Made by a program: the position numbers and the translations under genes. DNA of 64,000 nt from Streptomyces sp. man185 (GTDB lineage Bacteria > Actinomycetota > Actinomycetes > Streptomycetales > Streptomycetaceae): NCBI GenBank assembly GCA_002551355.1, contig NTHE01000004.1, positions 123,453-187,452 of the forward strand, in the 5' to 3' direction. Each line of letters begins with the position of its first letter. Position 1 is the first letter of the stretch. The notes beneath the pieces were generated by a model. It was not told where the DNA came from and ran no database searches. It worked only from the letters and a program-made list of their open reading frames with translations. Positions 15,878-24,780 of the stretch are shown here, one piece after another.

Positions 15878-18589
15878 ATGCCAGCCACCGCCGACCCGCG
15901 CGAGGGCACCGCCGGTTCTCCGCGGCCGGTGCGGCCCCGCGGACGCGACGGCGCCTGGGCGGTCGCGCCCGACTTCGTCGTGCGCACCGCCGCCCTGCCG
16001 ACGACGGCTGTGCACCGGCTGCGGTGCCCGCGCACCGCGGCCGAGATCCACCGGCTGCTGGAATCGGACCGCCGACTGGAGGAGGAAGCCGCCGCACTCG
16101 GGGACGCCCTGTACGGCCTGATCCCCTCCCTCGACGACCTGCTGCGGGGCCGTGCCGTGGGGTTGCGCCGCGCGCTGCGCCGGCGCAAGGGAGCCACCGG
16201 GCCGCTGCGAGCACTGGACACAGCCCTGCCGACAACGCTGAGGGACCGCATCATGCGCTGGGAGGAGCTGCGCACCGAGCACGAACGCAGCAACGCCGCC
16301 CTGCCCGGGCTGCTGGCCGCGGAACTGGTCGGCCGGCGCGCGGAGCTGCGCCGTCTCGCCGCCGATCCCGCCTTCCGGCAGGGGCTCGCCAGCAGCCGGC
16401 CGTCCCTGCTGCGCGTGGTGGGGCCCTGGTTGGACGGCACCCGCGAACGACCGCCGCAGCGCCGCACCCTCCTGCGCCTGTCGAACTATCTGGTCCGCAC
16501 CGCCGCGAAGACCAGTCCCCGCAGCTCCTTCACCACCCTCGGGCTGGGGGAGTGGGCCGAGCCGGCCCGCCCCGCAGCCGGGGCCCCCCCGGCGGAGACC
16601 CGCCCGGCACCCAAGCTGACCGTGCAGCCGCACGCCCTGCTCCTCGGGGCCGTCGTTGCCGCGGTCGCCCGGCACGAGGGGCTCCGCCACGTCGTGCGCC
16701 TGCGCCTCAACCCGGGCCGGCTGCCCGACGGCGACCGGCTCTGGTGGCTGACGCCGACTGCCACCTCGCCCCTAGTCGGCGCCCACCTGACGGGTCCGGC
16801 GCGGACGCTGCTCGCCGTCGCCGCCGAGGGGACGCACCCCCAGGCCGAACTGGTCGACCGGCTCGTCGCCGAGTCGCACCGCACGGAAGAACCGATCGAG
16901 CGCCCCCAGGCCGTGGAGTTCGTCGAGTCGCTGATCCGGGCGCAGTTGCTCCTGCCCGTCCCGCCCGTGCCCGACCAGTCCGACGACCAGCTCGCCGACC
17001 TCCTGCACTGGCTCGACCGGGTGCACGAGGGCCCCGGCCTCCCCGCGTCGCTGCGCGGGGTGCGCGCCGACCTCGCCGACGCCCACGCGCGGCTCACCCG
17101 CCTGACCGACGACCGGCTCGACGCCGAGCGGTGGCCGACCGAGCGCGAGGCGTTCGAGACGTCTCTGCGCGCCGCCGCCGTCACCCTCGGCGTGCTCGGG
17201 ACCGGCGACGAACTGCCCGACGCCACCGGCGTGTACGACCACCGCGTCGTGATCGGCCCGGCCGCGCGGCTCCGTGCCGAGGAGTGGTCGCCACTCCTCG
17301 ACGACCTGGACCTCGTGCGGCGCATGCTCGCGCTGTTCGACCCCAAGCTGCCCTTCCGGCTCGAACTGGGCCGGTTGTTCGCCGAGACGTACGGGTCCGG
17401 CGCACACGTGCCCTACCTGGAGTTCTTCCGCGCCTGCCACGTTCCAGGAGAGGGGGCCGACCGGCTGCGGCGCCTGCACGCCCTGCGGGTCATGCTCTCC
17501 CCGGAACAGGAACAGGCGGCCCTGGAAGCCCTGGGCGAGCGTGCTGACGAACGGCTGACCGAGGTGCTGAGACTGCGCGCCGCCCTAGTCGCCGACCTCG
17601 ACGCACGGCGTCCGGACGCCGATGGGGTCGTGCGACCCTTCCTCGACGACCTGCGCGAGCGGATCGGTCGCTGGCCGGACTACCTGTCCCCGCCCGGCTC
17701 GATCACCGCCTACCTTCAACAGCACGCCCCGGGGCGTGCCGTCCTCAACGGCGTCGACACCGGATACGGGCACGGTCTGGCCCGGGTGCGGCGGTTGGTG
17801 CACGGCGGACGGGGACCGCTCCCCGACCCCGACCCGGATCGGGCGCCCAACCGGCCGCTGCGGGCCGAGTGGGACCACGTGTTCGGCAGCACCCTCAATG
17901 TGCGCCGAGCCGCGGTCCCGTACACCATCGACTACCCCGGGCTGGTCTCCGACCGCCCGGCCGAGCGGATCCTGCCGCTGTACGGACTGACCGTGACGCA
18001 CGACCCCGCCGACGGCTGCCTGCGCCTGCAAGCGCCCGGGCACGGCCCGGTGCAGCCGGTTTATACGGGGGGCAACTGGGAGGTCCTGCTGCCGCCTGCC
18101 GTTCGCTTCCTCATGGACGGGTTCGCCGAGCCGCCCATGTTCCTGGCACCGCAGTCGTGGTGGCTCAACGAACCGGTCCGCGGGGTGCCCGCCGAGGTGC
18201 GGCACCTCCCCCGCTTGGAACTGGGTCGGCTGACCGTGCGGCGCGCCTTGTGGGCGGTGCGGGCAGGAGCGGTGCCCCGGCGCGGGGTCGGCGAGGGCGA
18301 CGCGGCGTTCATGCTGCGGTTCACCGCCTGGCTGCGCAGACACGGCATCCCCGACCGCTGCTTCGTGCGGGTTCTGGAGCCGGGGGCGGGCCGCGTCGTG
18401 GCGCGCAGCAAGCCCATGCCGCTCGACGCCGGGAACTGGTTCCTGCTGACGGCCTTTGAGGGCCGTCTCGGCGGGGCGGACGACCTGGTTCTCTTCACCG
18501 AGGAGCTGCCGGAGCTGTCCGGGGACGAGGGGCGGCATGTCCGCGAACTGATGGTGGAGCTGGGCGATCCGGCGGTGTGCCGTGACTGA
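15878..18589 (+). CDS. Split LanB glutamylation protein (TbtB-like)
   Basis: The 903-residue protein has the length of the glutamylation half of thiopeptide dehydratases (lantibiotic dehydratase N-terminal domain). It begins AVAPDFVVRTAALPTTAV, has a Ser/Arg-rich active region around SNYLVRTAAKTSPRSSFTTL (about residue 205), and later GNWEVLLPPAVRFLMD. These proteins use glutamyl-tRNA to esterify Ser and Thr of the core; a separate protein removes glutamate. The ATG at 15878 follows GTAGGAG at six bases. The short elimination protein needed to finish dehydration is encoded next, overlapping by 8 bp. Confidence 0.93.
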   Translation: MPATADPREGTAGSPRPVRPRGRDGAWAVAPDFVVRTAALPTTAVHRLRCPRTAAEIHRLLESDRRLEEEAAALGDALYGLIPSLDDLLRGRAVGLRRALRRRKGATGPLRALDTALPTTLRDRIMRWEELRTEHERSNAALPGLLAAELVGRRAELRRLAADPAFRQGLASSRPSLLRVVGPWLDGTRERPPQRRTLLRLSNYLVRTAAKTSPRSSFTTLGLGEWAEPARPAAGAPPAETRPAPKLTVQPHALLLGAVVAAVARHEGLRHVVRLRLNPGRLPDGDRLWWLTPTATSPLVGAHLTGPARTLLAVAAEGTHPQAELVDRLVAESHRTEEPIERPQAVEFVESLIRAQLLLPVPPVPDQSDDQLADLLHWLDRVHEGPGLPASLRGVRADLADAHARLTRLTDDRLDAERWPTEREAFETSLRAAAVTLGVLGTGDELPDATGVYDHRVVIGPAARLRAEEWSPLLDDLDLVRRMLALFDPKLPFRLELGRLFAETYGSGAHVPYLEFFRACHVPGEGADRLRRLHALRVMLSPEQEQAALEALGERADERLTEVLRLRAALVADLDARRPDADGVVRPFLDDLRERIGRWPDYLSPPGSITAYLQQHAPGRAVLNGVDTGYGHGLARVRRLVHGGRGPLPDPDPDRAPNRPLRAEWDHVFGSTLNVRRAAVPYTIDYPGLVSDRPAERILPLYGLTVTHDPADGCLRLQAPGHGPVQPVYTGGNWEVLLPPAVRFLMDGFAEPPMFLAPQSWWLNEPVRGVPAEVRHLPRLELGRLTVRRALWAVRAGAVPRRGVGEGDAAFMLRFTAWLRRHGIPDRCFVRVLEPGAGRVVARSKPMPLDAGNWFLLTAFEGRLGGADDLVLFTEELPELSGDEGRHVRELMVELGDPAVCRD

Positions 18590-19493
18590 GCGGCGGGTCG
18601 CACCGGCCCCGCAGACCCCGTGGGTCAGCGCGCACGTCTACCACCAGGGCGACCTGGACCGACTCCTGACCCACCTGGTGGACGCCCTGACGGACGGAGC
18701 GCCCGACGACGCGACACCCGACTTCTTCTTCCTCCGCTACTGGGACGGGGGGCCGCACCTGCGCCTGCGCGTGCGTGCGGCAGACCCCGCGGCGGCCAGC
18801 GCGATGCGTCAGCTGCTGCGCGCCCGGGTCGGTGCCTATCTGGCCCGCAACCCGTCCGAGGACCGGCTGGACGGGGAGTCCTACGCCCGCGTTGCAGCGG
18901 AACTGGCGCGCCGCGAAGGCGTCGACGCTCCCACCCGGCGACGCCCCAACGACAGCCTGTCTTTCGAGGATTACCACTACGACGTCCCGCGTTTCGGCGC
19001 GGCCGCGCGCCCGGCCGTGGAACGGCACTTCGTCGAGAGCAGCCGCCTCGCGCTGACGCTGCTGCGGGCGGATCTGTCCCCCGGCCGCCGGGACTACGTC
19101 GCCCTGTCCGCGCTCGTGCTGGCCGCCCTGGCCGCCGGGGATCCTCCGGGCCGGGGTGAAGGGTGGCGGTGGTGGGGTCCCGACGATCCGGAGGGCGAGT
19201 GGGCCGAGGCCTGCCGCCGCGGCCACCAGGGCCAGGGGGCGGCCGTCCTGCGCACCGCCCGCTCCCTGCGGGCCGCGTCCACCGGCGAAGGGCCCTGGCC
19301 CGGCGCCGTCGAACGCGCCTGGTGGACGTCGGCGACCCGACTGCGCGACGGACTGCATGACGATCCCGAGGCGGCCGCGCGGGTGCTCGACGTGTGCGCC
19401 CACCTGCTGTGCAACCGCCTCGGGCTGCCGCCGTCCCGGGAGGGCTACCTCCGCTACCTAGCCGCCCGGACGACCACCGAAACCCCCCTCTGA
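18582..19493 (+). CDS. Glutamate-elimination protein (TbtC-like)
   Basis: The 303-residue protein belongs to the SpaB_C/thiopeptide-type biosynthesis family. Hallmarks are WVSAHVYHQGDLDRLLTHLV at the N-terminus, FFFLRYWDGGPHLRLRVR near residue 50, and PNDSLSFEDYHYD near residue 125. It would eliminate glutamate from glutamylated Ser and Thr to give dehydroalanine and dehydrobutyrine. The GTG start lies within the end of the glutamylation gene, so the two split-LanB halves are translationally coupled. It is homologous in fold to the pyridine synthase encoded next. Confidence 0.92.
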   Translation: MTERRVAPAPQTPWVSAHVYHQGDLDRLLTHLVDALTDGAPDDATPDFFFLRYWDGGPHLRLRVRAADPAAASAMRQLLRARVGAYLARNPSEDRLDGESYARVAAELARREGVDAPTRRRPNDSLSFEDYHYDVPRFGAAARPAVERHFVESSRLALTLLRADLSPGRRDYVALSALVLAALAAGDPPGRGEGWRWWGPDDPEGEWAEACRRGHQGQGAAVLRTARSLRAASTGEGPWPGAVERAWWTSATRLRDGLHDDPEAAARVLDVCAHLLCNRLGLPPSREGYLRYLAARTTTETPL

Positions 19494-19514
19494 CCTCCAC
19501 CGAGGAGTCCTGCC

Positions 19515-20645
19515 ATGCCCGAGACGCCGACGACCTGGGCCACCGCCCGGGTCCACTACTACGACCCCGACTGGACACCGCTCCTGCTCGAAGCGGTACG
19601 GCCGCTGTTCGCGGAACTGGCGGGGGCGGCCCCAGACGCATACTTCGTGCGGCACTGGAGGTTCGGCCCCCACCTGCGGCTGCGCTGGAACACCGACCGG
19701 GACAAGTTGCGCGACGTCGTGCGGCCGGCGGTCGAGGAGATCGTCGGCGGCCACCTCGCACGACGGCCGTCCACGGCGCGGATAGACACCGCGGAACTGC
19801 TGCGCCAGCACCGGCGCCTCGCGGAGCTGGAGAACGCCCCCGGCCCGCTCACCCCCCTCGCGCCCGACAACTCGATCTCCTGGTCCGTCGGCCCGCTCGG
19901 CCGCGACGCGGACGACGAGGTGGTCCAGCGACTGCTGGCGGGCTTCTACACCGACACCACCCCGCTGGCCTTCGAGACCGTCGCCGCCACCCGGACCGGC
20001 CGCGCCGCCCGGCTCGCCTTCGCCGTCGACCTGATGGTGGCCGTCGCCCACCGCCTGTACCCGGGCCCGGACAACCCCACCGTCTCGGAGGGGTTCGTCT
20101 CCTACCGCTCGCACGCGGAGGCGTACATCGCGATGACGCCCAACCGGAGCGCGGTCAAGGAGCACTTCGAGCGGGAGTACCGCCGCGTCGCGCCCACCCT
20201 CGTCCACCGCGTGCGCGAGACCGTTGCCGCCCTGGACACCGACGCGCCGCTCCCCCTGGTCCGGCCCTGGCTGGACCTGGCCCGCAGGCACATCGACTCC
20301 GGCGACCGGCTCGTGGACGCCGGCGAACTCGTCATGCCCTTCCCGCGGCTGAAGGACACCGGCGCATTGGGCTGGGACCAGAACTGGGTGGCCCACAGCC
20401 GGTTCCACACCATGATGAACGGCAGCGGGGCGTACCTGGAGCTGCTGTCGCGCACCCCCTGGTTTCAGCGCTACCGCCTGGCGCTGAGCCTGATGTACCT
20501 GCACCTCAACCGCATCGGCATCACCCCCGTGGAGCGTTACCTGCTCAGCCACCTGGTGGCGAACGCCGTCGAGGAGGCCTACGGCGTGTCCGCCGACGGC
20601 CACGTCCGCGCAGTGATCGACAACGCCGAACGGAGGGCGTCGTGA
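19515..20645 (+). CDS. Thiopeptide [4+2] pyridine synthase (TbtD-like)
   Basis: The 376-residue protein is the macrocyclising enzyme that defines thiopeptides. It joins two dehydroalanines in a formal aza-[4+2] cycloaddition, forms the pyridine and expels the leader peptide. It is a SpaB_C-type fold, with ARVHYYDPDWTPLLLEAV at the start, HWRFGPHLRLRWNTD near residue 52 and PDNSISWS near residue 117. The C-terminal part has LALSLMYLHLNRIGITPVER. The ATG follows ACCGAGGAG at good spacing. It is distinguished from the elimination protein by its longer length and position. Its presence makes the thiopeptide call firm. Confidence 0.93.
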   Translation: MPETPTTWATARVHYYDPDWTPLLLEAVRPLFAELAGAAPDAYFVRHWRFGPHLRLRWNTDRDKLRDVVRPAVEEIVGGHLARRPSTARIDTAELLRQHRRLAELENAPGPLTPLAPDNSISWSVGPLGRDADDEVVQRLLAGFYTDTTPLAFETVAATRTGRAARLAFAVDLMVAVAHRLYPGPDNPTVSEGFVSYRSHAEAYIAMTPNRSAVKEHFEREYRRVAPTLVHRVRETVAALDTDAPLPLVRPWLDLARRHIDSGDRLVDAGELVMPFPRLKDTGALGWDQNWVAHSRFHTMMNGSGAYLELLSRTPWFQRYRLALSLMYLHLNRIGITPVERYLLSHLVANAVEEAYGVSADGHVRAVIDNAERRAS

Positions 20646-21895
20646 CGACCCCGCAGCACGACCCGAACGGGAACGGCACCCGCACGACACGGGACCTCGA
20701 CGACGTGCCCGTCCTGCCGTTCGACCGTCCCAACCTGCTCGACCTGCCACCGCAGTACGCTCTGCTGCGCGCGGAGCACCCGGTGGCACCAGTACGCACT
20801 CCCATCGGCGACCCCGCCTGGCTGGTGACGCGCTACACAGACGTCAAGGCCCTGCTCGCCGACCCGCGCCTCGTCCAGTCGCCCCCCGACCCCGCGAACG
20901 CCCCCCGCTACTCAGCGTCGACCCTGTTGAGCAAGGAGTCCTTCGACCGCTCCGACGACACCGCGGGGTCGACCGACCGGATGCGGGGCCGCCGTGCCAT
21001 CGCTGGCGCCTTCAGAGCCCGGCGCGTCCAGGCGCTCCGGTCCCGCATCGAGGGGCACGCCCACCGGCTCCTGGACGCCATGGCGGGCGCCGCGCCACCG
21101 GTCGACCTACACGAGGCCTTCTCCGTCCCGCTGTCCTACACGGTCATCTGCGAACTGCTCGGCATCCCCCCGACCGACCGGGAGTTCTTCCAGCAGAGCT
21201 TCGACCTGGCCACTGACATGTACGACCGCGACAACGCCCTGCGCGGCCACCGGAGCCTGGTGGAGTACATGACCGAACTGGTCGCGCTGAAGCGCGCCGA
21301 CCGCGGCGAGGACCTCGTCTCGGACTTCGTCGCAGCCACCGAGGGCAACCAAGCGCTGCTAGTGGACGAGGTGGTCGGACTCGCCATCGGCCTGCTCTTC
21401 GCCGGGCACAACCCCCTGATGTCGCGCATCGACCTCGGCACGGTGCTGCTGCTCGCCCACCGGCAGCAGTTGGACGACCTGCGCGCCGATCCGGCCCTGA
21501 TGCCCGGCGCCATCGAAGAGATCCTCCGCCGCGCGGCCCCCCGGGCCGCCGACGAACTGCGCCGCTACGCCGCCCGGGACATCGAGGTGGGCGGCACGCG
21601 CATCGCCGCCGGCGACCTGGTGCTGCTCAGCCTCCAGGCGGCCAATCACGATCCCGAGGTCTTCCCCGAACCGGACCGCTTCGACATCCGGCGCCGGGAC
21701 GGGGACCACGTGGCCTTCGGGTACGGCATGACCTTCTGTATGGGGGCCATGCTCGCCCGCCTCGAACTGGAGGTGGCGTTGAGCGCCCTGCTCGCGCGGT
21801 TCCCCACCCTCGAACCGGCCGTTCCGGTCGCCTCGCTGGGCATCCGCTTCGACCGCCTCTCTGGCGGCGTCCTGTCCCTGCCCGTCACGTGGTGA
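20642..21895 (+). CDS. Cytochrome P450, thiopeptide tailoring
   Basis: The 417-residue protein shows the heme loop FGYGMTFCMGAMLAR near residue 360 and ExxR as EEILR. The I-helix reads LLFAGHNPLMSRI: compared with AGHETT, the acid is Asn and both threonines are lost. The heme loop also lacks the usual His two residues before Cys (MTFC). The GTG start overlaps the pyridine synthase stop by four bases, so it belongs to the core operon. In thiomuracin and GE37468, cluster P450s hydroxylate or epoxidise the ring; here the target is unknown. The odd I-helix suggests the peptide substrate supplies part of the proton relay or that it performs non-standard chemistry. Confidence 0.92.
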   Translation: MTTPQHDPNGNGTRTTRDLDDVPVLPFDRPNLLDLPPQYALLRAEHPVAPVRTPIGDPAWLVTRYTDVKALLADPRLVQSPPDPANAPRYSASTLLSKESFDRSDDTAGSTDRMRGRRAIAGAFRARRVQALRSRIEGHAHRLLDAMAGAAPPVDLHEAFSVPLSYTVICELLGIPPTDREFFQQSFDLATDMYDRDNALRGHRSLVEYMTELVALKRADRGEDLVSDFVAATEGNQALLVDEVVGLAIGLLFAGHNPLMSRIDLGTVLLLAHRQQLDDLRADPALMPGAIEEILRRAAPRAADELRRYAARDIEVGGTRIAAGDLVLLSLQAANHDPEVFPEPDRFDIRRRDGDHVAFGYGMTFCMGAMLARLELEVALSALLARFPTLEPAVPVASLGIRFDRLSGGVLSLPVTW

Positions 21896-21921
21896 CGGCC
21901 CACGATCCCGGAGGCCCCTCC

Positions 21922-22686
21922 GTGCCCGACGCGTCCGACTACCCGCCCGGCGCCCAGGTATGGCTCGAACTGGTCACCGACGACCCGGGATCAGCCACGG
22001 CTTTCTATGCGCGACTGTTCGACTGGCGGGTCCACGCACCGGTACCGGCCTACAGGTTCTGCCTGCGAGGGGGCGTGCCGGTGACCGCGATTATCGACAA
22101 CTCCTACCACCGGGGCCGTGCCGCCAACGGGTGGCTCCCAGGCTTCTTCGTCCCGGACCTCGACGAGGCGTGCCGCCGCGCGGTGCGGCACGGCGGTACG
22201 GTCCCCGCCGCACCGACCACAGAGCACGACATTGGCCGCCACGCGTTGGTACGCGACCCTGGAGGGGCGGAATGCACGCTGTGGGGGGCGGGACACCTGC
22301 CCGACCCGGCGCCCGTGCGGGCGCCGGGGCACCGGTGGAGGACCGAGCTGTCCGCACGGGACCCGCGGCGCAGCGCGGCGTTCTACGCCGCGGTCCTCGG
22401 GGGCGGCACCGGGCACGGCGCGGGACCCGGCGGAGTCGACAGCCTGACGGCGAGCGGCGGCCTGCCGCTGTTCGACGTGACGCCCCGCCCCGCCGGTACG
22501 GACGCCGACCGGTGGGTGACCCACTTCGCCGTGGAGGACCTCACCTCTGTGGCCCGGACGGTGACGGACGGGGGAGGGGAGGTCGAGGAGGCGGACGCCG
22601 CCTGTACGACGGCCGTACGGATGACGGACCTCCACCGCACCCCCTCAGCTCTCCTCGACCTGCGGGTTCTACAGGCCTACCCGTGA
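21922..22686 (+). CDS. Two-domain VOC (glyoxalase-like) protein
   Basis: The 254-residue protein has two vicinal-oxygen-chelate modules: GAQVWLELVTDDPGSATAFY near the N-terminus and RTELSARDPRRSAAFYAAVL near residue 135. VOC proteins are metal enzymes (dioxygenases, isomerases) or ligand-binding resistance proteins. In antibiotic clusters either tailoring or self-protection is possible. I chose the GTG at 21922 because CCGGAGG stands eight bases before it. The GTG at 21892, which overlaps the P450 stop as GTGA, is an equally plausible start by context. It is the last gene of the thiopeptide operon and converges on the regulator gene. Confidence 0.8.
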   Translation: MPDASDYPPGAQVWLELVTDDPGSATAFYARLFDWRVHAPVPAYRFCLRGGVPVTAIIDNSYHRGRAANGWLPGFFVPDLDEACRRAVRHGGTVPAAPTTEHDIGRHALVRDPGGAECTLWGAGHLPDPAPVRAPGHRWRTELSARDPRRSAAFYAAVLGGGTGHGAGPGGVDSLTASGGLPLFDVTPRPAGTDADRWVTHFAVEDLTSVARTVTDGGGEVEEADAACTTAVRMTDLHRTPSALLDLRVLQAYP

Positions 22687-22725
22687 GGGCCGGCTCCACC
22701 CCGCCCGCACCGGCCCCCGGTCGTC

Positions 22726-24261
22726 TCACGCCGCCGCCCACCGGCGCTGCTCCGGAAAGGGGGGCAGGAACCCCGCCTGGTCGCGGTTGACCGGCGAACC
22801 GATCCGGGGCGCTCGCACCGCAACCGGCCCGATGTGGCGCGCCGCTTGACGCACCTCCTCTACCAGGGCGTCGAGCGCGCGGTGCAGCGCCTCCGTCTCC
22901 AGATGCGCGTACCCGATCACCAGGCCGTTGCGGGCGGGCCCGGTGCCCCCGCGGTACCGGGCGAGGGTGGGCACGGTGATCCCGCGCCGCGCCAGTCGGT
23001 CGGCGACGCGGGTCGCGCAGACGCCGCGGTCCAGCTCCACGCACAGGTGCAGGCCGATGCGAGGATCGCTGAGTCGGGTCACGTGGTGCATCACCGGCGC
23101 GAGCCGCTCTCGCAGCAGCTCCCGCTTGGGGGAGCAGTCCGCCGTCACCCGCGCCAGGTGGCGCGTCGTGTGCCCGCCTAGGATCAGGTCGGCGGCCACC
23201 CGCTGCAAGAGGACGGGAGGTTGCCGACCGAGGTCCCCTGCCGTGCGTCCGACCTCGACCGTCACCTCCCGCGGGCCCACCAGATACCCCACACGCAGTT
23301 CCGGGGAGATCATGTGGGCGAAGCTGTTGAGGTGGACGACGACGGGCTTGCGCTCCAGGCTGTCCGCCACGACGATCAGCGACGCCACCGGGGCGATCCC
23401 CTCGTCGAACTCGGCGTGGCGGTCGTCCTCGACGATCAACGCCCCCCGCTCGGCGGCCCACTCGCACAGGCGTCGGCGCCGCTCCGCGGGCATCCTGCCG
23501 CCCAGCGGGATCTGATGCGAAGGGCCGACCACGACCGCGCGGGCGCTGTCCGGCAGCAGCTCCGGCACGAGGCCGTCCTCGTCGACCGGCACGGGAACCA
23601 CCTCCAGCCCGCGGTCCTGCAGGCTCTGCCACACGGCCGGGCACCCCGGGTCCTCGACGACGACCCTGTCGCCGGGACGCAACAGCGCACGCGCGAGCAG
23701 GTCCAGACCCTCGCGCGCGTCGGAGGTGACGACGACGCCGCCGGGCTCGACCGTGACCCCCCTGCTCGCGCACAGGTGCTGAGCCACGGCCTCGCGCAGT
23801 TCCGGCAGCCCGGCGGCCGGCGGGAGCCCTGGGGCGGGCACCTGGTGACACGCCCGCCGCCAGGCGGACCGCCACGCGGTGACGGGGAACCGGTCCATGC
23901 CCGGGGCCACCGGCGTCAGGCCGACGGACCCGCCGGCATGGGGCCCGTGGCGGCGAGTGCGTGCGGTCCCGATCGGACGGCCCGCACGGGCCGGCGGGTG
24001 TTCCCACGTGACGTAGGTGCCCGACCCGCCGCGCGACTCCAGGTACCCCCGGGCCACGAGTTCGTCGTAGGCAGACGCCGTGACCGACCGCGACACGCGC
24101 AGGGTCTCCGCCATCGTTCGCGTCGAGGGGACTCGCGACCCTGGCCGCAGCACCCCTTGTCGTATCGCCGTCCTGAGTTGCGCTGCCAGTTGGTCCTGCA
24201 GAGACTCGCCGCTCGACCTGTCCAGTGAGACGGGGACCCTCAGTTCTTGACGGAGACGCAT
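22726..24261 (-). CDS. MocR/GntR-type regulator lacking the PLP lysine
   Basis: The 511-residue protein joins a GntR winged helix (residues ~12-80: LQDQLAAQLRTAIRQGVLRP, then SVTASAYDELVARGYLESRG) to a class I aminotransferase-like domain, the MocR layout. The PLP domain keeps VVEDPGCPA, PSHQIPLGGRMPAERR and VEDDRHAEFD. At the Schiff-base position, where relatives have a TFSK.L.PGLR.GY-like motif, it reads SFAHMISPELRVGY, so His replaces Lys. It therefore should not form an internal aldimine and may sense another ligand or none. It converges on the thiopeptide operon and is the only intact regulator near it, so it is the best candidate for cluster control. Confidence 0.9.
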   Translation of the reverse strand: MRLRQELRVPVSLDRSSGESLQDQLAAQLRTAIRQGVLRPGSRVPSTRTMAETLRVSRSVTASAYDELVARGYLESRGGSGTYVTWEHPPARAGRPIGTARTRRHGPHAGGSVGLTPVAPGMDRFPVTAWRSAWRRACHQVPAPGLPPAAGLPELREAVAQHLCASRGVTVEPGGVVVTSDAREGLDLLARALLRPGDRVVVEDPGCPAVWQSLQDRGLEVVPVPVDEDGLVPELLPDSARAVVVGPSHQIPLGGRMPAERRRRLCEWAAERGALIVEDDRHAEFDEGIAPVASLIVVADSLERKPVVVHLNSFAHMISPELRVGYLVGPREVTVEVGRTAGDLGRQPPVLLQRVAADLILGGHTTRHLARVTADCSPKRELLRERLAPVMHHVTRLSDPRIGLHLCVELDRGVCATRVADRLARRGITVPTLARYRGGTGPARNGLVIGYAHLETEALHRALDALVEEVRQAARHIGPVAVRAPRIGSPVNRDQAGFLPPFPEQRRWAAA

Positions 24262-24780
24262 TTCACTTCTCGCTGCATTGGGGCGGGAGGGCGACGACGA
24301 CCGCGTCGGGCCGCTCCGTGCGCCGCACGGCCGCCCGGGGGGAAGACGTTTCGGAGCCGGAGGCGCGGCCGACCGGTGGCCCTTCGGCTGAGGTCGCGGG
24401 AGGATCCGCGACGGGCCGTGCCGGGCCCGTCCGCCTCACCGGGATTCGGGGCGTTGCCGAAGGACACCACAGGTCCGCGACGCCCTCCGGCGACACGAAA
24501 TCGCCCGGCGCATGTCCACGGGCGGATGCTTTCGAGCTGCTTGGTAACTTCACGATTCCCCCGTGGACGCCTCGACACGTGATCCCCTGATTCACGTGGT
24601 CACTGTGCACTACCTCCGGCATGGCGCAACCGCCTGCCCATCAACCAGAGCAACCCCTACTCATCGCCGTTGCCACCCCCTGCCGAGCTGATGGGCATGG
24701 CCACAGGGGGACCGTCCCGCCCAGGGCATCGGGTACTCAGGAGAACGTTCCCCGCAGACGTGAGGATGGAGGCGGAGCGG
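24262..24780. other. Intergenic region between regulator and kinase-like gene
   Basis: This 519-bp divergent spacer should hold promoters for the MocR gene (minus) and the PfkB-like gene (plus). The only recognisable element is the dyad at 24647-24663. No convincing coding region was found. Confidence 0.5.
24647..24663 (+). promoter_or_regulatory. 17-bp dyad upstream of the PfkB-like gene
   Basis: AGAGCAACCCCTACTCA differs from the best copy (61503-61519) at only three of 17 positions: the first base and two central bases. It lies 118 bp upstream of the chosen start at 24781. Confidence 0.45.
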
